A stretch of DNA of 64,000 bases from Tethya wilhelma (lineage: Eukaryota > Porifera > Demospongiae > Tethyida > Tethyidae): contig CAXIPT010000011.1 of assembly GCA_964030475.1 (NCBI GenBank), forward strand, positions 1,262,733-1,326,732. The letters are read 5' to 3'. A program made the position numbers and the translations under genes. How positions within the stretch are numbered: the stretch's first letter is position 1; every line of letters starts with the position of its first letter. The notes beneath the pieces were generated by a model, which saw only the letters and a program-made list of their open reading frames with translations, ran no database searches and was not told the origin of the DNA. Shown piece after piece: positions 43,356 to 53,130 of the stretch.

Positions 43356-44358
43356 GCATGTGCTCATGCATCCAATGTGGACAATACAGTATATATATAC
43401 CTGAACCATGGCTTGACAGTTGATTTCCATCATATTATATAGCACCTGCATGTATTATTTTTGACAATACTAGTCACAGACACAATGAATAGTGCTTACT
43501 TTGGGGTCAGTCTCTTCAAAATATTTTGGATAGTTTGTAAAAATTCCAAGATTGTTGACTGAAAAAAATTAAGCACAATATTCCTGCCTTGGGCAATAAA
43601 GACAACTTAACTATACATATAATAATAGTTCTTACCCAGGACTCCAATGTCAAGATCTTTCAGCTGTTCACCAATGTTAGGATAGATCTCCAGTCCTTTG
43701 GAGAAGTCTGCTGTGATGATATGAACCTCACGACCATAGCTCTCTCCTGGAGAAAAGAAACTTGAGGCACTGCCATTCATCATCATCAAACCTGACTAAG
43801 GATGACTCACGTATCTCTTCAGCAACTTTCTTCAGCTTCTCCTCAGAGCGACTGATGATGACCACATTCAGACCTTGTCTTGCCAACTATGTAATAGCAA
43901 GAAGTATACTTAATTCACAACCACAGTATCACACGATTCAAGCAGATATGTATACCTCTAAAGCATAGCCTCGTCCAATGCCTTCTGAGCTACCAGTTAC
44001 AACTAAGCAAATGATATTGTGTAATGGTAAAAACTGGCAGTGTATATCAGATCTAAAGACAATATTATGTATTTTGGCTTAGTGTACCTGCCCATGCTCC
44101 ATGTTTCTTGAGGTTCATTCTAGTGATCCCCCAGGGAGCCAGGAAGAAGGCATTGAAGTTCACTGCAAGGGACTTCAGTATCCTTAGCAACAGCCATGAG
44201 AGCCACAGAACACCAACCACTGTAGCTAGGCTCCTAGTGGGAGAGAAGACACTTACAATAGTACTGCATGCTTAGAACAGTTTAATATAATATTCCACAA
44301 TGCAAGCAGCCACAGTGACACAATTAAACCTGAATACGTTTTCTGAAACCATCTCCAT
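41678..44358 (-). CDS. 17beta-HSD12-type SDR, copy 4
   Basis: Eleven exons: exon 1 44330-44358 (MEMVSENVF), exon 2 about 44091-44233, exon 3 about 43954-44002 (TGSSEGIG), exon 4 about 43812-43888, exon 5 about 43636-43747, exon 6 about 43502-43559 (NNLGIFTNYPKYF), exon 7 about 43402-43447, exon 8 about 43168-43285 (NLSSILGL, YAATK), exon 9 about 42651-42718, exon 10 about 42102-42260 and exon 11 41678-41788, ending GQKSKQE. The usual exon-10 donor is altered; using CAT|gtaggt keeps the frame (LGHSIH then ATILSF). The motifs needed for catalysis are present. The last exon has a shorter, charged spacer (ALKERLKVDKS) than copies 1 and 5. Confidence 0.83.
42408..42612. mobile_element. Foldback MITE in SDR copy 4 intron 9
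   Basis: Ends GTGGGAAATTTTTG at about 42411 and CAAAAATTTCCCGC at about 42597-42610 are inverted copies. The interior is AT-rich with further pairing (GGTGCAAAATTTC with GAAAATTTCCACC). No ORF. Confidence 0.7.
43297..43351. repeat. (AG)n microsatellite at exon-8 acceptor, SDR copy 4
   Basis: On the coding strand TC repeats end CTCTATGACAAG|ATGACC. Confidence 0.9.
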
Positions 44359-44567
44359 ACTCATACTGACCTGAACTCAAGTTGAATTTGATGATGTCAT
44401 ACATTGGTATAGGAGGAGTTAATTAAGGAACGCCATTAATAAGTAAACTTAATAACATTAACTTTAATAATTGATCATGAATTGTTGGAAATCAGACTAT
44501 ACATTAGAATACACTCTATAGTCAACAATTAGGTGAGAGTGAACAAAAAATAGATCTCGATTCAAGT

Positions 44568-46140
44568 TCATTCTTGTTTTGATTTCTGTCCTGGTTCTAG
44601 TCCATAACCAGCTGCAGCCCTCATCTTTATCATGGCTGAGACAGCTACCGAATCGAACAGAGATGTTGGAAAAAAGCTTATGATGGTAGCCTGCATTAAT
44701 ATGAGTATGCATGTGTGTATGATGTTAGTATAAATAAAGTGTTGAATGCAAACATCATTATCCTCTAAGTCTTGAGGCATGCATACACATACATATCACT
44801 TCGTCTGAAAACTTTAAGAAAGTGTAATGTGCATGATCAACTGCATAGCACCTGTAAGTTGTGTCCCAAGTATCCGTGTGTCATTCTCTTCACTCCAATG
44901 GTGGCCACTGCTGATCGGGCAAAGGTGACTTCATCAGGTGAGAAAAATCCTTGTTTAGGACGACTCCACTCTACCATGGACGTGACTACCACAAAGGGCA
45001 TCACACACTGCATGCAAGAAATAAAAAGAATTAAAAACAAGTAATGACACACTTAGTGTCACACAATCACATAGAGAGACTTATTGCATATGCTACAATG
45101 TTATGAGTGTGAAATTGGTTGAAAGTCATGCAGTGACCATATGCTGCTCACTGACAAATAGTCCATGCAGACTCTTTGCAGAGGAGGTACAACAAATGTG
45201 CACATTTGCTGAGCTGGCCAGTCAGGTGCACATGATCAGCACTCATTGTAAAGCACATATTGTGGTCACATGACTGGAATGATGCAATTAGCAGACTTGC
45301 CAGCTCAGCAAAGGCGTACTTTTGCCGTACCTCCTCTGCCACTAGTCATACCTGTACAGTGATGCCCTTAGAAGAATATTCCTTGTGAAGACCATTAGAG
45401 AAAGAAATGACAAACCTCTACAGAAAGGAAAACAACAATAAACAATAAAACTTAATTGGTGGCTGCAAGATTATACACATGCATAAAATTAATCTCAATT
45501 GCACATTATGGGTGACCACTAATTGACCTCACTGGTAATGAAACTACACTCAACAAACATGACTGCAAGCAGCAACATGTACTACAAACAATATTCCCAA
45601 CCCAAAGGAACCATCCTTCCATTGCTTTGTACCACATACGGTGTACATGATTTCTAGTTCTCAATAATATAGGCATGCATGCACCCAGCTGAGTGGCTCG
45701 GCCTTCTACTATAATTCACTAGATCACATACATGCCCAAGCACCTCGGCAGGCAAGGTTAACTTAATTGAAAGATTGCACATCATTTATCCCATTCACTG
45801 ATGGGAACTCATTTCTGAATTAGCTAATGAAAATGGATCGGAAGCACATAAGAAAAAGAAACAAAAGCTGGCCAGTCTACTAAGCTGCAATCAGAAATAG
45901 AAAAAGGGTCTAGTTGATAAACTTCAAAGTTTATGACAATGAAGGATTGATTGGAAACACCTTATAACAAGCTGGGTGTTGACAAACAGGATGTGGTTTA
46001 AATAGTTACCTTTGAGGCTGCATAGACCACAGACATGGGGGAGTCCATCAAACCCACACTGGAAGACACATTGACAATGACTCCTTTCTTCTTCTCCACC
46101 ATTTTAGGCAACAGGAGCTTGGTCATCTTATCATGGTGCA

Positions 46141-46171
<31 letters not shown>

Positions 46172-46175
46172 GAGG

Positions 46176-46266
<91 letters not shown>

Positions 46267-47445
46267 NACAATATACACTAAATAAGCAAAATTATGTCAA
46301 AACTTCCAATCTATATACATGCAGTTGACTGCAAACCAAATTTACCTGGACCATGGCTTGACTGTTGAGTTCCACCATACTATAAAGCACCTGTATGATA
46401 AGTATGACCATAGTCACACATAGACACAAGCTAGCTAGCTCATTCTGAGTGATGTAATTCTTCTCACTTTGGAGTCAGCCTCTTCAAAGAATTCCGGATA
46501 TTTTGTGTACATTCCAACATTGTTGACTTACATATAAAATAATAACAAAACTTAATAATTATTTAAGTGGCATGGACAATGATCAAGTGTGCACTAACTC
46601 ACCCAGGACTCCAATGTCAAGATCTTTCAGCTGTTCACCAATGTTAGGATAGATCTCCAGTCCTTTGGAGAAGTCCGCTGTGATGAAACGAACCTCACGA
46701 CCATGTTTCTCTCCTGGGGAGGAAGAGAAAAGACTACTATAATTATAAACTATTATACAAATTAGCACAAATGTTTAAAAGATCAAAGCTAATGTGACTC
46801 ACGTATCTCATCAGCAACTTTCTTCAGCTTCTCCTCAGAGCGACTGATGATGACCACATTCAGACATTGTCTGGCCAACTACAAGCAATGAGATGCAGCC
46901 ACACAATTATATTCACGACAAAATCTTTTGGCACCATAGCACAAAATTATTTCTCTCTCATTCTCTATACCTCTAAAGCATAGCCTCGTCCTATTCCTTC
47001 AGAGGCACCAGTGACAACTGGAATGAACGGACATGATCATGCATGTGTATTGTTTAGAGTCGGAGTAGGTGTATAATTTGTTCTATGTCAAAAAGTTTAG
47101 CTATACATAGCTAACCTGCCCATGCTCCATGTTTCTTGAGGTTCATTCTAGTGATCCCCCAGGGAGCTAGGAAGAAGGCATTGAAGTTCACTGCAAGGGA
47201 CTTCAGTATCCTTAGCAACAGCCATGAGAGCCACAGAACACCAACCACTGTAGCTAGGCTCCTGGGAGAGAAGATATTAATTTTATGTTCAACATGCATG
47301 GGTCTCTCAGGCATTCATGTGTTCATGCAGCACTAATATGCATGTACTTGAACCAGTCAGAATAACTGAACGACTATTTATTATATACAATAGTATAATT
47401 TAGGTACCTGAATAGTGAATAGTAACTTTCTGAAACCAGCTCCAT
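44568..47445 (-). CDS. 17beta-HSD12-type SDR, copy 5
   Basis: Eleven exons join in phase: exon 1 47408-47445 (MELVSESYYSLF), exon 2 about 47116-47262, exon 3 about 46971-47018 (TGASEGIG), exon 4 about 46803-46879 (LARQCLNVVIISRSEEK), exon 5 about 46603-46713, exon 6 about 46470-46527 (NNVGMYTKYPEFF), exon 7 about 46346-46390, exon 8 about 46011-46127 (NVSSSVGL, YAASK), exon 9 about 45352-45417, exon 10 about 44853-45008 and exon 11 44568-44688 (ends GQKSKQE). About 326 residues. Closest to copy 1. Exon 2 is nearly identical across copies 1, 2, 4 and 5, which suggests gene conversion. Likely functional ER enzyme. Confidence 0.88.
45178..45339. mobile_element. Foldback MITE, 162 bp, in SDR copy 5 intron
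   Basis: GCAGAGGAGGTAC at the left and GTACCTCCTCTGC at the right are perfect complements. Inner parts TTTGCTGAGCTGGC and GCCAGCTCAGCAAA also pair. No ORF. Lies between exons 9 and 10. Confidence 0.8.
46139..46266. repeat. (TG)n(AG)n microsatellite at exon-8 acceptor, SDR copy 5
   Basis: A TG run, a GGGA stretch and an AG run of about 90 bp ending in an N. On the coding strand: TC, then CCCTCC, then CA, then CATGATAAG|ATGACC. Confidence 0.9.
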
Positions 47446-47679
47446 TTAATTGTCTGTCTTTGTAGACTCAAAGGTCGAAGTTTAATTGGCAATAATTAAA
47501 AAAAAAAATTTCTATAATTATTGTAAACAGAATATTCCATTTATTTCCTTATTCGAATAGTTAATTGTTGCAGCAGATCTAAATGTATAACAGTATATAA
47601 CATGTTTTCTAGTGCCACCATGCATATATTATAATGAAAAATCAGTGGAAAAAATTAATATTTAGATTTATTATATACA

Positions 47680-47790
47680 AAAAATAAGTTGTGTAGGAAT
47701 GGGCAGTGCGGTAAAAAGCATTGAAACAAGGCATGTCTCAATTTAATTTGGCACATGACTACTTCATTTTTATTCAGTTGATCCCTAAAA
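47680..47790. repeat. Palindromic repeat family, single arm, copy 3
   Basis: Matches the left arm of the 9.5 kb element (AATAAGTTGTGTAGGAATGG, then GCAGTGCGGTAAAAAG and CACATGACTACTTCATTTTT). Confidence 0.8.
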
Positions 47791-47849
47791 TGGATCCTCA
47801 TGCAGTGTCGTAAATACAAATGGAGGGAATTACAATAAAAGTTTAAACT

Positions 47850-48360
47850 CTTTTTCGGGGCTAAAACTCCCCAGTCAGGGAGTGCCAGTCAGTAAGAGTC
47901 TTGAGAGCAGCTCTGACATTAGAGTAGGTTGGAGAGGAGGCTACAAGGTGGAAAAAAACAACAACGAAAAACGAAGGAAAAAAAAAGAATTGAATGTTGC
48001 ATAATTATTATTATAGTAACTTGGCACTCAGTCAAGGAGTATCATAAAACTAACTTATATACCTTCTGAATCATCTTCAACCACTAGATCTTGTATATTT
48101 GACTTTGTCTTGTTAATCCACTCCTCACATCGTCGTACATCCTCTTTCCAATACTTGACATCCCTCTCGTGCAGTTTGATCATCCTTTCTAGTTGTTTCC
48201 TCTCATCATCATCATTGGCAGTTAATAGTTCACATCTATAGTTTTTCACCCACTGGGCACAAAGAATAATATCAATGTCATAGTCACACTACACTCATCA
48301 AGTATGCACTTACGCCTTCAGCATCCTCCTGCCAGACTGCCTTCATCTATGGATGCATGT
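47850..48360 (-). pseudogene. Coiled-coil exons of a death-fold family locus
   Basis: Micro-exon about 48317-48350 (MKAVWQEDAEG, donor gtaagt), coiled-coil exon about 48060-48255 (WVKNYRCELLTANDDDERKQ, then EEWINKTKSNIQDLVVEDDS) and a candidate last exon near 47870-47940 (VRAALKTLTDWHSLTG). Same module as at 1.6-2.5 kb and 54.9 kb. The coiled-coil exon is open here. The upstream body of this locus is only present as decayed fragments (48.8 and 49.4 kb), so the gene is probably dead, unless these exons serve copy E at 50.7 kb. Confidence 0.55.
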
Positions 48361-48400
48361 GGATTGCAGAAGTTAGCTAGGGTAAGAGCAAGATATTTAG

Positions 48401-48522
48401 CAGGACACATAGCCTCATTTTCAGGCTCCCTCTCCATGAGTCCTCACCCACCGAAAATTAAGCACGAGAGAACCCATTTCATTTCTGGAGAGGGAGCCTG
48501 GAAACAAGGCTACAGGACACAT
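48401..48522. mobile_element. 102-bp foldback MITE with 10-bp target duplication
   Basis: Inverted arms AGCCTCATTTTCAGGCTCCC and GGGAGCCTGGAAACAAGGCT flank a short centre. CAGGACACAT occurs directly on both sides (48401-48410 and 48513-48522). A 9-10 bp target duplication fits Mutator-type elements; a MULE-like gene lies at 55-59 kb. Confidence 0.75.
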
Positions 48523-48779
48523 ATACAATATTAGATACTGAGCTCTATGCATGGTATTATATGCATGAAATTTAAAACCACGAAATAAGCTCATGTATAG
48601 TATATTTCAAACTCTCTATAATTCTCTTCTTCTCCTTCTGTAACAAATAAATAATCAACAATTTCAAGATTCATGCATATTTGCATATGAGCTATAGGCT
48701 TGAGAGATGAGGCTTCTCACTGACTCACTGGAAAACATCCTTGAGTTGATCATTAGAGACCCAATGAAAGGGGTATCAC

Positions 48780-48890
48780 TCTCATCAGCGAATATAATGG
48801 GAAGGGTGTCACTCTCATCATTGGTTGGTAGTGGTAGTTTTGGTTGGTAAATGACAATAATACGATGGTGTATCGATCTAGCACCACGGC
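48780..48890 (-). pseudogene. Death-fold family C-terminal fragment
   Basis: Reads SIHHRIIVIYQPKLPLPTN on the minus strand, the equivalent of the RHGIIVVxQPK block, with no continuous gene around it. Confidence 0.65.
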
Positions 48891-49067
48891 ATGGATCATT
48901 CTCAGTTGATTGTTCTCGAGTCTTTAAGTTTAGCCTCTCTCACGTGCAACATCAATCCGGGAAAACCCCAGACCATGTAGTACAAATTTAACCACAAGAG
49001 TTATAATTTCACAACATATTGAATTCTTGTAACCAATTAGACTGTAATCCAGCTGTTAGGAACTGTG

Positions 49068-49330
49068 TCACTATATAAGCGGTGTTTTGTTACTATAAAT
49101 GGGTTGTAAACAGAAACCTTACAGTATTAAGTGCGCATTACGCGAGCTACTTAGGCTTGTAATAACAGCTGATCACGTAGTACTATTACGCGAGTAAAAG
49201 CAAAATGCGCAATACACGGAGTAGTATGCAAACGTTCCCGGACGTGGTACCCGCGTATCAACAAAAAACGTCACAAAACGTCATTATTTTTATTTTTAGC
49301 AACAAAACACCGCTTAGTCTATATAGTGAN
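49068..49330. mobile_element. Foldback MITE, about 262 bp
   Basis: TCACTATATAAGCGGTGTTT and its near-complement (AACACCGCTTAGTCTATATA then GTGA) form the ends. No ORF. It separates two fragments of the same decayed family copy (48.8 and 49.4 kb). An N follows at 49330. Confidence 0.75.
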
Positions 49331-49351
49331 ATATACACATAAGACAACAAA

Positions 49352-49600
49352 ACCACGACTTTTCAGCTCACTCTGCTGTGAAGAAGTGAGTGGACTGTGA
49401 TACAGTAAAATATCAGCTGTAAACATGCTTAGGGACAGCACTTGCCATTATCTATCAGATGAATAAAGTGGTTATTGGGTCCAATCAATTCAGCAATATT
49501 TAACTGAATAAAATTTTAATGCCGTTCAAAGAACATTCTGTGGCACATTTAGCATTGAACCACCTTTTCATCAATTCACTATAACCACTAGCTATAAAAC
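49352..49600 (-). pseudogene. Death-fold family fragment, decayed
   Basis: Minus-strand frames give WFNAKCATECSLNGIKI and later pieces equivalent to the IG...YIHLxDxGKGCLQL region, with stops and shifts. Together with 48780-48890 it is one dead copy split by a foldback element. Confidence 0.7.
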
Positions 49601-49609
49601 ATACAGTCT

Positions 49610-50690
49610 AAAGCGGAAGGATCATAGTGAAAGAATCATAGTCTACTTCTAAGATACTTCTCTTTTCTTTGCTTCTTATTGCTAGTTTCTTTTCTGATCT
49701 GGCTACTGAGTCATGCAGATGTAGCTCATGTGTATATCCAGTGTAATTAATCTTCAATTGTATGCTATTTGATGCTATTTGATTTCTCAGCTAGGTTTCA
49801 ATTTTGTCTATAGTAACTCTGAAAGCTTATATATAAAAATGCAAAACTAACAGGAAGTAATTATCTTTAACAGGTTCTATATATAGCTATCAAAAAGACA
49901 ATAATAACTTTGTATTAATTAACACATAGCTTGCTAATAACTTATACTGCATTAGCACTTAAAGAGCTAAAGAGTTAAAATACAAAGAACCAAAAGAGGA
50001 GAGAAAAAAGAGAGCACAATTTCATGGTTGTAGCACGTACACTAGGGTCATATATATATGCAAAGTAATCTCAACTTGAAGTCATGTTATGGGTGCAAAA
50101 ATTCTTGTGGGCTAATACCAAAAAATTCAGCAATCAAAATGGGGCACATTAATAAGTATTGCATGTACTGTAAGCTACTTGGGTTCACCTGTGACATGCA
50201 TGTATGCTTTAAATCCCAGCTATAAGAAGGCCCATGCAAAATTAATGAGGCTTCATCTGCCGCTAGATCTACAGTCAAAGTATTCTGAATAACCAATTGC
50301 AAATTATTACATATCTCCACAAGGGGATTCAAAACTACAATGCTTCTATGTACTCCAGTATAACTGTTTACCCAAAGAACACTCTAACCGACCCTACATT
50401 AAATTTTTATACTGGATGATCAAAGCATCTGTCACCTTGTTTGTTCACACAATACTTGTACACATGCACCTCATAGTCCCATAGCATTCTTGCACTCTCA
50501 TGATAGGCACTCTCCATGATCTATAGCTTGCATGGGTATATAGAATCTGACTTGTGAGGATATGGAATTTTAATTATTATGATGATCGAGTCTATACTCT
50601 AATACAAATTTTGTCATGATCATTATAGTACACCATACAATACTAAAAAAACAAATTTTAGCTATGTAGATTAAACCTCAGTTACACACA
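49610..50690. other. No gene seen; includes the second copy of the 100 bp repeat
   Basis: Intergenic. The shared 100-bp segment (also at 2999-3097) lies at 49809-49917. A short ORF at 50087-50332 has no recognisable feature. Confidence 0.45.
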
Positions 50691-50695
50691 AAAAA

Positions 50696-52141
50696 TTAAT
50701 CAGACTTTAACTTCTTCTTAAGCATATTGAGGACAAAGCCTAGAAAAAAAAGTGCGCTCATAAAGGAAAGTTTCAATAGAGTGCGAGAGGTCTTATAGTC
50801 TTGCTTGTCTGTAAATATCTCGTGTTGGTGTGGTTTGTCAAGTTCGAATCCTTCAGCAAACTGAGTCTCACTTTGAATTATGTTTGAGGTTTTACCACAC
50901 TTGTCTGTAGCTGACTGTGGCTGGTGTATCACAATAATACTATTGTGTGCTAACTCACTCAGTTGTGAAGTAATGAGGGGGGCAATGGGAGGTTCTGGAC
51001 ATGGTAAAATTGTAAACGATAGCTGTATACAACCCTTTGCAATATCTACAAGATGAATATAGCTTTCTTCAAGTCCGATTACTTGAGCGATTTTCTTTTG
51101 TACAACTCGAACATCATTCAAAGTAAAAATACATCGAGGAGAATCACGTTCAGCACCAAACCAAAGTTCTTCAATCACTTTAACCACAAGAAGGTAGTCT
51201 GAAGATGAAGATGGCTGAAAAACATGTTGTGGCACTTCAAAAACACTTCTTTTGCAGAAGTCTTCGAAATGTTGATTGTAGCTATCTAGATAACTCTGAC
51301 ACTCCTCCCTACAATGCTCAGTGATTATCGCTTCCAGGATTCGAAAATTAAAGAAAGAGATGTACTTGTGACGAATCAGAAAGATTTGAATGCCAGATAT
51401 TGTAGTAATCGTTTCCAACTTTTCTCCATGTAGATATTGAATCTCTCGAGGAGGACCCTGACCAGAAGAGAAAACAGTGCCAACAACTTCCTCTACAGGG
51501 GTGCTGCTTTGTTTTAACGCTTTGAAAACAAGAGAGGAAACATCATAAAATTCTTGTATGGTATGATTTGCATCAGAAAGAAGCTTATGCGTTAGTTGGT
51601 CTTTTTCATCTTGACTAAGATAGCTTAAATCAAGGTATGGAAATGCTCTTTTTGGGGTTCCGGGACACTTGGACTTGAAATATTTCTCAAGACTACATTT
51701 TCCACACAGACATTCAAAAGAAGGAGGATGAAACATAGATTCAGAACTTGAACTCTCATTCGGAGGACCAACTTCCCTCCTAAGCTCATCTGCTAGCTTG
51801 GTAAGGTTCAATTCTTGAAGGATATCAACAAAATCATCAAAGTGAGCATCACTGTCCTTGATCTTGGTTAGAATCTGACTCAAGAGGATACTAGCCCTGT
51901 CATATTCATCAGTATGAAGATTCTCTACTTGGATTTTGTTACAGTCAGAGATGAGAGACTTTGAACGAGCATTTACAGCAAATTTCACAACAACTGGTGA
52001 CAAAGCTTCCACTAGTTGAGGATACTTTTGAATAAACACTTTACATCGAACAGGTGTTTCAACTACAGTGGCCGTACAAAGTTGTTCTGTGTCACTGAGC
52101 TCACTAGTACTAGTCTTAATGTATTTCTGCTCTGCCATCAT
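50696..52141 (-). CDS. Death-fold family protein, copy E, C-terminal membrane anchor
   Basis: Intact single-exon member of 481 residues and the most diverged intact copy. CARD-like domain at about 33-124 (VFIQKYPQLVEALSPVVVKF to LTKLADELRREV); cysteine cluster CLCGKC at 144-149 with Cys159; FPYLDLSYLSQDEKDQL; IFLIRHKYISFFNFRILEAI; CKRSVFEVPQHVFQ; LLVVKVIEELWF; VRVVQKKIAQVIG; DIAKGCIQLSF. The last 30 residues form a hydrophobic helix and basic end (FMSALFFLGFVLNMLKKKLK), a tail anchor. No coiled-coil splice is needed. A membrane-localised relative of copies A and F; function unknown. Confidence 0.83.
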   Translation of the reverse strand: MMAEQKYIKTSTSELSDTEQLCTATVVETPVRCKVFIQKYPQLVEALSPVVVKFAVNARSKSLISDCNKIQVENLHTDEYDRASILLSQILTKIKDSDAHFDDFVDILQELNLTKLADELRREVGPPNESSSSESMFHPPSFECLCGKCSLEKYFKSKCPGTPKRAFPYLDLSYLSQDEKDQLTHKLLSDANHTIQEFYDVSSLVFKALKQSSTPVEEVVGTVFSSGQGPPREIQYLHGEKLETITTISGIQIFLIRHKYISFFNFRILEAIITEHCREECQSYLDSYNQHFEDFCKRSVFEVPQHVFQPSSSSDYLLVVKVIEELWFGAERDSPRCIFTLNDVRVVQKKIAQVIGLEESYIHLVDIAKGCIQLSFTILPCPEPPIAPLITSQLSELAHNSIIVIHQPQSATDKCGKTSNIIQSETQFAEGFELDKPHQHEIFTDKQDYKTSRTLLKLSFMSALFFLGFVLNMLKKKLKSD

Positions 52142-52469
52142 TCTGTTTCAATGAGATCCACTCAATAAGTCGAAGTCGCAGCATAGATTCTTGCACCTGA
52201 TGCTCATTGTCTACCGATTACGGGGAAATCCCAGTTAATTAATATTAATAATCTTAATTTCACGGATACAAATTTTACCGCAATATTTAATAATATTTGC
52301 ACAACACAATGGTCAACCAAGCTATAGCTGTTCCTCTCACTGTGAGAATCAGTCTTCACTGCAGCATAGCCGCTTACCAGGTGGTTCATGATCACATGCA
52401 TGCATATGTTACAGTGTAGTATACAGTAGCCATTTTTACTGATCAAAATTAAAGCAAGTTTGCATGCCA

Positions 52470-52680
52470 TGTTTAATTCTTGGAGGATACCAACAAAAGT
52501 ATCAAAGTGAGTATCATTCTCTTTGATAGATCTGGTTCATTATTATCTCTAACAAATCATTTGCCCAATTCTATGCAGTCATTTATATATTGGTTGATTT
52601 GCTCCGCACATTAACAACTGATGTTACAACATTCAGAAGACGGTCAAAGTGAACTCAAACTGTCTTATACAGAGTATATA
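52470..52680 (-). pseudogene. Death-fold family fragment, CARD-like part
   Basis: Minus-strand sequence matches the KEND.HFDTFVGILQEL region and parts of the preceding helices, with frameshifts. Nothing else of the copy remains. Confidence 0.65.
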
Positions 52681-53130
52681 GAGAGGAAAGTACAATACAC
52701 AAAGGATAAAAGACAGTCTACATATCCATACAAAAATTAATAAGAATTTTGTTTTCAGAGTGTAATTGTATGGCACACCCTTTCAAAAAAAAATTAAAAA
52801 TTAAAAAAATCAGTCTATAACTGAAATTTTCACTTGTGATATAATTACAAAAGGAGACAAAGTGATCTCACTGGTTTCATGTAGACTAGTGTTTAAGTCA
52901 CCGATCGGGGGTCTACTGTATATATATCTCGGATGATACAGCTCTTTATATTTGTCCCATCATATTGGTAGCTGACTGACTCGTGCCTAGTTTTTTTGTT
53001 TGAGGGGTGTTGAACTTAACTGCTACCTCTTCTGAAAGACAGTAAAGTGGTCATGGCCATGGCCTCTGTGAGGTGCTCAGACTCACAGAGAGGGGGACCC
53101 ACGTTCAAAGGACGATGGAAGTGGTCTCAG
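52681..53130. other. No gene seen
   Basis: Downstream of copy F. Contains A-rich runs near 52785-52810; no exon was recognised. Confidence 0.4.
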
